Origin: Datura wrightii | Lineage: Eukaryota > Streptophyta > Magnoliopsida > Solanales > Solanaceae | Direction: 5' to 3' | Assembly: GCA_035772735.1 (NCBI GenBank) | Contig: JASDFA010000019.1 | Location: 70,284,001 to 70,348,000 of the forward strand | DNA length: 64,000 nt | In this document: positions 54,361-64,000 of the stretch, piece after piece | Position numbering within the stretch: the first letter of the stretch is position 1 | Layout of the letters: the number at the start of each line of letters is the position of its first letter | Position numbers and translations under genes: made by a program | The notes under the pieces: generated by a model | Database searches by the model: none | Told to the model about the DNA's origin: nothing | What the model saw: only the letters and a program-made list of their open reading frames with translations

Positions 54361-54850
54361 AGAGAACATTTGTTCATATCCCATAGTCGTTAGAAATCCT
54401 ATTTCGATGTTTGGCGTAAAGACTTGGAATTTGATGTTGATGACTGGGTATTTCTCAAGATTTCTCATATAAAGGGCCTGATTGGCAGGAAGGGCAAGCT
54501 TAGCCCTTAGTTCATTGGCCGGCATTGAATCCTTCACAGGATAGGTCGAGTGCATATGAGTTAGAACTGCCTATAGGACTAGAATTCATTTATCCAATAT
54601 TCCACTTGTCAATGCTACAAAAGTGTATAGGATACCCATCCTAGATTGTTCCGGTTGAGGATGTTCAAGTTACTAAAGTATTATCCTACGAAGAGACTCC
54701 AGTTGCTATACTAGATCGACAGGTTCGTAGATTGAGAACTAAAAATGTAGTCTCTGTTTAACTCTTATGGAGCAACAAAAATGTGGAGGAGATGACTTTG
54801 GAAGTTGAGGATGACATGAGGTTTCGATATCCTCACTTATTTCAAACTTG
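54361..54850 (+). pseudogene. Integrase C-terminus and chromodomain of element I (broken)
   Basis: Decayed GPY/F module (DLEFDVDDWVFLKISH near 54420) and a chromodomain readable at about 54640-54850: LSYEETPVAILDRQVRRLR, then LLWSNKNVEE and DDMRFRYPHLFQT. A stop falls where the conserved valine-lysine strand should be. Confirms the chromovirus group. Confidence 0.78.
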
Positions 54851-55113
54851 ACTCAGATTATGCAAAGATGGTTGTTTAGTTATTGTCATGTGCTTATATT
54901 ACCGGTATTGTTTAGTTATTCATTGTTATGGTATGGAGCTATGTTGTATCATTTCTTTTAGGGTCCTATAAGGTGCCTATGTTGGACTTTTTCTATGTTT
55001 CAAGTTTTCGGATAATCCACATTACAGAGGATACTCTACCGTAATTATTCTAGCAGTAGTTAAAGAACTTGAGTCTCTTGAATTTTAAGATTACATTTGA
55101 GGAATAGTATTCC

Positions 55114-55126
55114 AAAGAGGGGATGA
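55114..55126 (+). promoter_or_regulatory. Polypurine tract of element I
   Basis: AAAGAGGGGATGA just before the LTR start (CGTTACACC at 55127, decayed from TGTTACACC). A degraded version of the TTCGAGGACGAA hairpin (TTTGAGGAATA) precedes it. Confidence 0.7.
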
Positions 55127-57216
55127 CGTTACACCCCGTAAGCTTCTATTATTTAACTGATGCGTGCGTACGTATGTTGAGAGTTTTGGAGTACGACGCA
55201 TGTGAGGAAGGGCTCGAGGGATGAGTATGCGAGCATGACATTGAGGGGGCAGGAGGTCGGGGCCGAGGCCTGGCACATTGGGCGTCGCGCCACGCTGCCA
55301 GCCCAGCGTACTCGCTGGCACATTGCACCGGTGGACTGGTGTTCTGGCCGGCGCGCCATGCCCCCCCCCCCCCCCCGCCACCGCCTCAATTATATATAAT
55401 TCCCAATATGATATGATTAAGTCATTTTACAAAATTTCCCGTCAGCAGAGAAGAGAGAGTAAGTAACAATTTCATCCATTTTTCGTCAAATTACACCGCT
55501 AAACTTTGTCCAAATGCAAATTCACCTTGGGTAACGAGTTCTAAGCCTACGGGGAACATTCCTGCAGAGTTGTTTCCTAAAAATTCGCTCAAAGTACCTG
55601 AACCTCGCCAAGTAAAAGTTGTAGAAATCACTTCTAATTGAATCCTAAGCGCCTATAAGTGATATTCTACCTTCTAAACTGTCAAGAATTTGTGAGTTTC
55701 AGCTAAATTAATCGGAGTTGAGTTATAGTTACTATTATTGAAAGATATCATTATTTTCTAATTCCTACTATTGAAATAGCCCTATTCTCCTAGCGTAGAG
55801 GTTGTAATTGAGTGGAATTATCGACTACAGGTTTGGATTGTTTGGGTGAACAAAAATTGGCATTTGAGGATTGTTAAGGAAAACCTCTTCAGCAAGTTAT
55901 TCCTGTCGTATAGTAATACAACCTACATCCTTGTAAGTAGGTCGTAAGCATGTATATTGTGATTAGCTGTTACAGATAGTTTTGAGAGTAAAGCTGATTA
56001 TTTCGGTTGGGACGAACCCCACCTATTATAGCCTTCCGTCGACCAACCTCAGGGTTGCTGGATGTGTCATCACCTACGGGGCTATAGATACTCAAAGGAG
56101 CTATATGATGTCTAACAGGACTATATTCTAGCCTATAAGGCCATATTACAGTCCATCCACAAATGTACTTCTTCTTTTATGCCATAACATCATCACTGAC
56201 CCTCCGTCGATCCATGTGTGCCCAGGGGGCAGTTCCAGGAGCTCAGAGGGCTCAGACATAGCTATAGGAGCCCAGCGGGCTCAGTTGCAGACCCAGGGTC
56301 CAGTTAGGTTGGCTATTGTTACCCGTTGACTCAAATTGACCATACTACGGGTATATAGATTGAATTGTACTTTCCAAGGCTTATGGGGACGCAGGTGGGT
56401 TATTCTGTGTTGATTGTACCTTCCAGGCTTATTGGGGGCCAAATAAGATTCTTATTTGTATTCCTTACTTTTTAATTATACTTCAGGTTGTGAGGCTATT
56501 CAGGTTATAACTCTTATCCTTCTTATTGATTGCTTTCAGTTCTTTTATCAGTTCTATCCAGTCATTCTCATTATTGCCTTATATATTCGGCACATATTGT
56601 ACTGACGCCCATTTATGGGCAACTGCATACTTGCCTGTAAGTGTGGATGATGTGGTTCAGGACCTTCTTAGCCATCAGCCAGAGTTAGCAGTTCAGCTGG
56701 CTCCTTTTCTCCGAGGTTAATAGTTAGAAAGATTTGCTCTTTTTGTTGTATAGCTTTTGGGTAGGTCGGGGCCCTGTCCCGACCACTATTCCACTATTAG
56801 AGTCTTACGGACTACAGGTGTTCAATTGTTGGTTGTTGGCCGTGTGGGGCCTATATCTGTTATATTTTGGGTGTTGTCAATGTGGGGCCTAGTTTAGCTA
56901 GTTAGTTAGCAGCCTTGTCAGCTATAGTATGAATATGACTACCTATTTTCCTTCTGTTATAACTAGACAGCATGATGGTCTTGTCGGCCCGCATAGGATT
57001 CCTTTATTGTTATATTGTTGGGTTAGCTATTTTCCTTTACAGGTTTATTGCATGGCCTTGTTGGCCCAAGGCTGTGTTTACAGCCAAGATATAGCAGTTT
57101 GTTTTCTTGATTTTGAGTTGCTGGCAGGCACCAGAGGTGCTTATTCCCATCCAGGCCAGCCCAGGTCCCAGTGTTGCATTAGGTACCAGTTATGCCTCCC
57201 AAGGTGGGGCATGACC
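55127..57216 (+). repeat. 3' LTR of element I
   Basis: 2090 bases, collinear with the 5' LTR. U3 carries a run of 16 C (55361-55376) just upstream of the TATA-like TTATATATAAT (about 55388-55398); the 5' copy has only five C there. Ends GGGGCATGACC. Confidence 0.88.
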
Positions 57217-57221
57217 AGTAA

Positions 57222-57878
57222 CTAAACCCAAATCTAAGGTTGTGAACCCTACTAATCCGAATTTGGTAAAATTGAGTTTGGGCTTATGAACATTTGCTTT
57301 ATTGTGGGTAATTGGTGATGAAACTCAATCCTGCCCAATTACCTTTATGATGCTTGAAAGAGCAAATTTAGATTGAGTTAGCATGAATCAACAATAATTC
57401 AAGGTATAACCCTTGTTTAATGGATTCTCCTAGGCATATGTTGAATTCTAACTGACAACAAGCAATTGGGTAGAAGGGCGTTCTCTTCAATTTGACAAAA
57501 TTGAAGTAGATTTGCACCTCTGATGCTATTGAAAGATACCCATGGGTTGCCTAAGTCTTTTCTTTCATATTCAAACCTAGCTCATTCTCAATCTATCCAT
57601 ATTGCGTGATTTAGGAGAATCAACCCATAATTGGGATCACTTTCCTAGAATTGTCTTAAATTGATTACAACCTATCAATTTGCACTCTATAGCTGTAGTT
57701 GAATTTTACCAATATCAATTCAAATAGACTCTAATCTTGCAATACTACATTAATTAGTACTAGATAGAGTGGGCTTAGTGTAGTCTCTGTAGGATTCAAT
57801 CCCAACTCCACATTGGGTTCTATATTTGTTGTGATCATTTACGCTACTCGAGATTAGGAGTGAATTTGAACTACATCA
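57222..57878 (+). repeat. Solo LTR L, remaining part
   Basis: Resumes with CTAAACCCAAATC after element I. The 3' end has the text GGATTCAATCCCAACTCCA...TTGGGTTCT and closes CTACATCA, paralleling the end of J's LTR. No primer site follows, consistent with a solo LTR. Confidence 0.65.
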
Positions 57879-59177
57879 ACTACCCTAAAAATCTACTTAA
57901 ATCCGTGTATATAGACATGAAAACACAAGCATTATAGAGTAAACGAAGCAATAAAGTTATGGGGATTAGAATTACCTAAAATATCGAGCAGAATTGCGAG
58001 AGAGATAGATCAGACCTGCAATAAAATGAAGTTGAGAAAGTGTGAAATGAACCAAAAACCATCCCCTGTGCTCCATAAATTTAATTTTTCTTGTTGTAGC
58101 GGACTGATTTACATTGTTGTGATACTGCTGCAGCAGAAAAAACATCATTGCAGTGAACCAAGCAAAATAGTTGTGATGTTCAACGTTCCAAGTACTTGCA
58201 AATGTCGTAAAACATTTTGAGTTTCAAACAAGGGATGTTCCATGGGAAACAGTTATAACTTAAGAGTTTCATGAGCAATGAGTAAGCGAATGTGAATCTC
58301 AAAAATAAGAAAGGTGAGAGACTGAGAATAGACTAGTAGATCCTATTGTGAAAATAGTCAGGTAGAAATTGTGTGCATAGAATTCCTTCCTAATGGGAAC
58401 ACAGGGATGGGATGATTAAGTACATGCATCGCACTTGAGTAGTATGCATGTCAACATTCTTAGGATCTTGAAAAAATAATTCCTAAATAATTATTCAATC
58501 TCCATGACAGGCATGCGTTAATTGCAACAACACAATAAATAATGGAAACTTTATTTAAATTAAATGAAAAAAATAACATGAACTTGTTTATAATATTCCC
58601 AAAACTTGAAAATCATTGTACGAAAGGATATCTACTTAACAAAGTATATAGGAAACTAACTATGAAAATCCAAAACAAAACAATGTTTGGAAAAGAAAGA
58701 CATCTTCAGCGGTGGATCTGAAGCAGCACATCTGAGTCTGCTCACCTTCAACTAGTTCGTTGTTGCTCTAGAGATGGGGTTAAGATGAACTCCTTAGATC
58801 AAGGTTTGCACTCAAAAATAAGTGCAGGAGTACCATCAATATAACACAAAGTACTGGTAGGCATCATCAGCCAACCTTAAATAATAACATATATACAGTA
58901 TAACCACAACATGCAGACTATCCCAAAACACAAATTCATTAAATAATACTCATTCAAGAATCAATCTGTGTAGACTGTTTGACTGGCTCATTCACTGGAT
59001 TAGGCCTCTCTACAGTGGTCACTTGACTGCTGTGCCATGGTCTCACCGGGGTGGTATAGGCACCACTTCAGCGGTACTACCTTGGCGGTAGCTCGACTTA
59101 GCTGCATACCTACAGTCCCTATTTAACTCTTTTTCAGCATTCTACTCATCACAACCATAGAAGCAACTCTTAGCCGT
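57879..59177. other. Unassigned AT-rich stretch
   Basis: About 1.3 kb with no credible coding, LTR terminus or RNA gene. Near 58980-59110 a GC-richer patch holds GGTGGTATAGGCACCACTTC, a small inverted repeat. It may be old host sequence or an unrecognised element. Confidence 0.4.
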
Positions 59178-59907
59178 TGATAATGCTCAAACTCATACTC
59201 CTGACAAAGTATAAAGCAGACATTGTCCATAAAGAACCCAACAATGAGATTGGGGTCAAATCCATAGAGAATATGGTAAGAACTAGACTAACACCGGTAT
59301 TTAAGCGTTTTGGTCTGTCATCTCCAATATGGGGGGTTTATAACAAAAAAATTGTAAAACAAGCATAAAAATCAAGTGTTGTTAATCAAGATTTGCAATT
59401 TAACTAGGGTAAGTGCTCCCCATGAGTTCCTAACTAGTTCGGGTTTACACACGTGATCAATCCCAATTCTTACTTATAGAACTGATAACTAGGGTTAATC
59501 CAAACAATTGATTTGTCCCTATTGGATGACTATACGCGATCACCGGGTTAGGTCTCATGAGCGATTTCAAATTAACTATTATCAATTTTTTCAAAATTAA
59601 CTATCCTACGACTGCAGCTCAAGTTATACAATGTTCATAAAAATCAAGGTTTTGTTGTAATTCTCTTTTCCTAATCTCTACCTCTCTAGGTATAAGCAAG
59701 TAAAGAATTCGGGCAAGTCCTAACATTGCGCTTCGCTAAGAAACATTAAAGACGAAAAGAATACAATACAAGCGTTTAGCATTGGTTTCGAATCACTTTG
59801 TGCAACCCTAGTTTGATAATCCACTATGGTTCCCACAACCCTAATTGTGAAGGTTTTAGCCTATCATGATTGTAAGATTGTGATTAGTATTCATAGACAA
59901 ACACTAA
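59178..59907 (-). repeat. LTR fragment K, same family as J, inverted
   Basis: Minus-strand 3' half of a J-type LTR. Its end TGATAATGCTC (59178) is the reverse complement of J's LTR end GAGCATTATCA. It stops exactly where J's LTR begins, so J probably inserted into K. No primer site lies next to it on the left. Confidence 0.75.
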
Positions 59908-61587
59908 TGTACTATGAGTTTACCGCACTTTCAACGCATAAAACTAAGAAAATAGCATGGACTTAGGTATGTTTATGTGGGTATGAGGCACTTTTTAATT
60001 TTGATTTCAGGGAAAATAAGTGTTGGAGCAAAAATGTGAAAAAGAAGCCTAAAAATATAGAAAATCAGCCAAAGTACAAGTCTCAATACGAGTCATAACT
60101 TGATTGTACGAGCTGTACTGAGAACCATGGTGAAAGTTAGAAGGATGAATTAAGAGAAAAGGCACCATACGACTCTTAGTATGAGCCATACCAAGATAGT
60201 ACGAGCCGTAACTAGAGTCATGAAATTATTCAGAGAAATTTGCACAAAGGCAGACTATTGGTACGGATGGACTTACGGATCGTAGCACCAACATACGAAC
60301 CGTACCATGAGACGTGGTGAACTTCACAAGATTCTTTAATACTTGGCAGAACTTCAGACATAAAAAACAGTATGATTTGTAGGAGGAAGATACGAATCGT
60401 ACCACAACACTCGTGGAAATATTAGAAGATGTCAGAGTTCTCAGGGCCAAACCAAGAAAGCATTGTATGATTCGTAGGACTGTGGTATGAGCCATACCAG
60501 CCTGCCAACACTTAGAAAAATCTGCAGAAGCCAAGGACTTGCGAGAAGAAGGTACGATCCATATAATCCTGCAACGGATCGAAGGTCCATTCGTGACACA
60601 GTTGGCACGAGATATGAAAAATTCTCTTTTACCTCAAGAAAAGGTTTCTAATGTCTTATAAATAGCCTTTATGTTTTATTTTAGTAGAGAGAGGGTAGAA
60701 ACGAAGTAGTAGATGTGTCAAGAGTAATTTTTGTGAATTCTATCAAGTTTTGGACAACAATTCTTGGGATCAAATTCTTGAATTCCTACTTGTTCTTGAC
60801 ATTGTTCTTTGATATTCAAATCAGGTTTCTTCCAGTTGTTGCTGTAAATATTTAATTATGTGTTTGTCTATGAATGAAAATTGTAATATTACATCCATGA
60901 GAGGCTAAAACTTTCACAACTAGAGGTTGTGGGAACCATGGTTGATTAATGAAATAGGGTTACACAAAAGTGATTTAAAACTAATGTTAAACGCTTGTAT
61001 TATATTCTCTTCATCTTTAAATGTTTCTTAATGCTATACAATATTCGGAGTTGCCCAAATTCTTTACTTCCTTGAACCTAAAGAGGTAGAGATTAGAAAA
61101 AGAAAATCACAACAAAGCCTTGGTCTTTATGGTCATTGTATTAACTTAGTTGTGATCACAGGATAGTTAAATTTGGAACATATTGATAACGGTTAGTTTG
61201 AAATCGCTCATGAGACCTGACCTGGTGATTGAGTATAGTCATCCAATAGGGACGAACCAGTCATTTGGATGAACCCTAGTTATCAGTTCTACAAGTAAGC
61301 ATTGGAATTGATCATGTGTGTATACCCGAAGTAGTTATGAACCAATGGGGAGCACTTACCCTAGTTGTTTGCAAATCGTGATTTAAATCACGAATATAAT
61401 CTTTTGTTAATATTATTTTCTTTGAAACCCCCCAATTTGGAGATAACTCACCAACAAGTTCAATTACTGGCATTAGTCTAGATCTTGCCCTATTCCCTGT
61501 GGGTTCGACCCCAACCTCTTAGTTGGGTTCTTTATTGACAACGACCACTTCATACTTTGTCAGAAAGTGTGAGTTTGAGCATTATCA
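59908..61587 (+). repeat. 5' LTR of element J
   Basis: Start TGTACTATGAG placed by comparison with M's LTR, end GAGCATTATCA. U3 (about 60070-60600) is packed with TACGAGTCATA/TACGGATCGTA-type palindromic modules, followed by TATA box TATAAATA (60657-60664). The 3' half forms an inverted pair with K. Confidence 0.72.
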
Positions 61588-61592
61588 AAAGG

Positions 61593-61610
61593 TGGCATCA
61601 TTGCTGGGGA
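61593..61610 (+). promoter_or_regulatory. Primer binding site of element J (decayed tRNA-Asp type)
   Basis: TGGCATCATTGCTGGGGA, five bases after the LTR end. It matches the tRNA-Asp site TGGCGCCGTTGCCGGGGA with four changes, all C to T or G to A, as expected from methylated-cytosine decay. Confidence 0.75.
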
Positions 61611-61785
61611 ATACGGATAATATTAGATTAATTGCTTGTATTTGGCTTTTGGTTATTATTTCCTGAATTATGTTTTCTTTTTTTTTTGGATATCCACATG
61701 TGTTGCTTGGTGAATGCCAAGTACTCATCGGAGTGGAAACCCCCTAATTCCGTTGGATATCGAACTGAAAAGAATACTTTGAAAG

Positions 61786-63009
61786 ATGGAAAACCAAGAG
61801 AAGAGAGATGCTCATATTGTTGAAGAAGCTAGGCAAGTTGAGCCACTGCGCCACCGGTTGGCACGGACTGTTAATGATAATACCCTCATTGCAGACAGAG
61901 CAGCTTTGGTGGCTTGTATCATGTCCAGATACCCCATCAATATTCTGAGGGTCATTTCAGAGGAGATACAGGATCGGGCTATGGGATTGAGCACTACCAT
62001 CCCATTCCCAAGTCTCGTTTTCAGTCTGCTTGGCACTACCTAATTGAAGGACAGCAGATTACTGACATTGGCCTAATCTGGGATGAGATGAACTCGGTAA
62101 GTAGGGCCTAACTTTCCATCAAAATCCCACTATCACGGGCAGTTGAGGGCACACTGGTGAATGCCCCACTTCATAGGAGCGGGGCGAGACACCGGCACAG
62201 ATGTCGATAATTCAGATGTGGCACCTAGCACCTCTGTTGTACCCCCTATGAGCCTCCCAAGTCAGACTCTAGCTGGGTACATCCTAGTGTCTCACAAATT
62301 CCTCCAAAAGTTGGCCAAGAGACTGACCATAGCTGAGAAAAAGGTTTAGTCAGTGATGGAGAATGTCAAGCCTTGGGTAAAGGCTGAGATTAAGTCAGCT
62401 GCACAGGCCCTACATGCCAGATTAGATGAGTTCGAGAGAAGATTCAACATATGCATAGCCGAGCAGACTGATACAGGGCAGCCTCCTTGAGGAGCTGAGG
62501 AATATTTGGAGTCAAGTAGCCAAGTTTTCATCACGCCAGCCGGCAATCATAGCAGCCCCCACTCTTTCTGACCTCAATGCCGGTATTGACGAGGAGCTTG
62601 ATCTGGTGGCTTATTGGGAGCCCACAGGAGCAGATAAAGAAAAAGGGAAAAGAGGGTCTCTGAGGATGTTGGAGACGAGACCCCAAAGAAGAAGAGGAAA
62701 AAAGAGAAAAGAGAGAGAAAGAAGACGAGATTAGAGAGTCAGCAGACTCATGACGTGCATCAGTCGGAGCTGCTTGAGAGAGCCAGAGGATCAGATAGCT
62801 CCACCATAGCCCAGGCAGAGCTTGCGAGTGGCAGGGACCCTTTGGTCAAGCCACACTCAGCCCCGATAATTCCAGAGGCCATAGAAACAGCCAATACTAC
62901 TGAGGGGGTAACCACTCCCCCTATTGATACACCACTAAGTGCGCCGGCCACCGCTAGCATCACAATTGCAGCAATTGTACCTCCTCTGCAGGACGACAGG
63001 AGTGCTTAG
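61786..63009 (+). pseudogene. PF20167-like accessory ORF of element J (broken)
   Basis: ATG at 61786 (MENQEKRDAHIVEEARQVEP). After about 38 residues it reads ALVACIMSRYPINILRVISEEIQD and FPSLVFSLLG, matching the LVYALMKGLEINV and GGLIT blocks of B's ORF. The N-terminal half of the domain is missing, so this copy is internally deleted. Frame breaks near 62040 and 62110. Then come a coiled-coil-like part (FLQKLAKRLTIAEKKV; AQALHARLDEFERRF) and a Lys/Arg/Glu-rich segment near 62640-62740. A Pro/Thr/Ala-rich stretch ends at 63009. Function unknown. Confidence 0.62.
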
Positions 63010-64000
63010 AGCACTACAGGTATGTTCCCTTCCCTCTGTTTTTACATTCTATGCTTCGGAGATGAAGCATGATTTCTTTAAAAAGGGAGGGGTGTACTTG
63101 CCATTTTTGGAATTTTGATTCGTCCGAGGATTTTTCTTGTCGTGTTTCTTTTCCCTCGGGCATGCTATCTAGTAGAACCAGCATGTTTAGAATTTTATTT
63201 TTGTGATTTTTATTTAATTAGAAAGTAGCTTAGGAGTACTCAGCCAATAAATTGCACTAGTTTTGTAGTTGTACAAAAAATTGACCCTATTTGTTTTAAA
63301 AAAATTGATGATTAGTTATGTACTTGTGATTGCAAGCATGATTTCTATGGATCTTATTATGTCATTGAGTATATTAGCATGAATAGTTTTGGTAAGCCAT
63401 GAATAAACCGAACAGGTAGAGTAAATGCAAGTCATGTACCATGAGTAAATAAGGACTAATACCTAGTTCAATACTGCGTAGAGGATCTAAAACTTGCCAG
63501 TTGATTTTTGAATAGGTTTTAGGATGGTTAGTTAGGAAAGGATCATAGACCATTTTGTTTATTCCATCTTTAGCTTAAATGATCCTACCAAAAATTATAT
63601 GATTCCCTTGATCCCAATTTTGAGACTTAAATAGACCATTTTTTGTTGATTAACCAATTAACTGTACCCATTTTTATAATAAACCTGCTTTGTCCCTAGT
63701 CCCTTCTTGGACATTGTGAACCTCAACAAAGGAAAAATGCCTAAGTTGAGGATGGCTAGAGTAGGGGTGCATAAATAGTGGGAAGGTTAAAAAGGGAGAG
63801 AAAAGAAAAAATGTGAAAAATGAGGTGTGGTGTGACAAAAGAAAAAGAAAAAGAAAAAAATTCAAAAAAAGAATGAGGCATGAAAAGATTGAAGAAAACA
63901 CCACACTCATACAAGTGCATAAAAGGGTGAAAAGAAAGGAAAAAGTGGAAAAAGCACAACAGATAAAATAGTAAAAAATGGAGCCACATGTATGTAGTGC
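63010..64000 (+). other. Noncoding 3' part of element J
   Basis: About 990 AT-rich bases. Near 63738 CCTAAGTTGAGGATGG resembles a decayed 'CTAAGTTTGGGGGTG' purine motif of Tat-like elements. From 63780 a purine-rich (A/G) stretch runs to the window end. No coding. Confidence 0.5.

Larger units (their letters stand above)
46332..57216 (+). mobile_element. Element I: chromovirus with interrupted 5' LTR
   Basis: Plus-strand Ty3/gypsy chromovirus. 5' LTR 46332-49990 (about 2.07 kb plus insert M), initiator-Met primer site, decayed gag-pol, chromodomain, 3' LTR 55127-57216 (2090 bases). Target duplication GGTAA (46327-46331) against AGTAA (57217-57221). Removing I makes LTR L continuous. All coding is broken. 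Confidence 0.9.
59908..64000 (+). mobile_element. Element J: Tat-like element with PF20167-like ORF, 3' end outside window
   Basis: Plus-strand LTR (59908-61587), decayed tRNA-Asp primer site, leader, then a PF20167-like ORF remnant and a long noncoding 3' part up to the window edge. No gag, protease or polymerase is recognisable in the 2.4 kb of interior seen. The second LTR is not reached. Confidence 0.72.

Noticed and set aside
63674..63989. Phe-rich minus-strand open frames at the right end
   Set aside because: Reverse complement of an A/G-rich tract; low complexity, no family features.

Overview
The window is plant nuclear DNA made almost wholly of nested LTR retrotransposons. No ordinary host gene, rRNA, tRNA or CRISPR is visible. 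The evidence is chromovirus-type gag-pol with chromodomains, initiator-Met and tRNA-Asp primer sites, LTRs of 1.4-2.9 kb, 5-bp target duplications, many solo LTRs and a mitochondrial atp1 fragment. The families look like those of Solanaceae heterochromatin (pepper, tomato or relatives). That is recognition by eye, not a database result. Letters A-M below are local names.

Layout. The oldest recognisable host element on the left is A (minus strand, Athila/Tat-like). It survives as five pieces: 9361-10047, 19964-20390, 31689-32487, 33923-34131 and its 5' LTR at 34132-35678. Four elements landed inside it. C (1-9360, plus, Tekay/Del-like, decayed) carries an inverted solo LTR, D, in its 3' LTR. 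B (10048-19963, minus) is young and non-autonomous. F (20391-31688, plus) is an integrase-deleted chromovirus whose RNase H is split by solo LTR E. The fourth, B', is a solo LTR of the B family. Right of A come a 33-36 bp minisatellite (35890-36325 and a decayed tail), an unassigned stretch, and H, a minus-strand fragment of a PF20167-like 'putative plant transposon protein' ORF. H is split by G (39284-45239), a gag-pol-less element with two long LTRs, one carrying a mitochondrial atp1 fragment. Solo LTR L (45587-57878) is split by chromovirus I (46332-57216), whose 5' LTR holds M, an odd LTR-plus-primer-site fragment. The right end has an inverted LTR fragment K and element J (59908 to the end, plus), which again carries a PF20167-like ORF.

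How the parts work together. C, F and I are chromovirus carcasses. G keeps only cis signals (LTRs, primer site, leader, purine tract) and must have moved using proteins from elements like these. B keeps LTRs, primer site, purine tract, gag and protease but no reverse transcriptase, RNase H or integrase. In their place it has an accessory ORF behind what looks like its own internal promoter and a spliced leader. This cassette in B is the best candidate for something little described. Its PF20167-like ORF recurs in H and J, its upstream palindromes resemble those in B's own LTR, and purine-tract-like motifs lie in its intron and after its stop.
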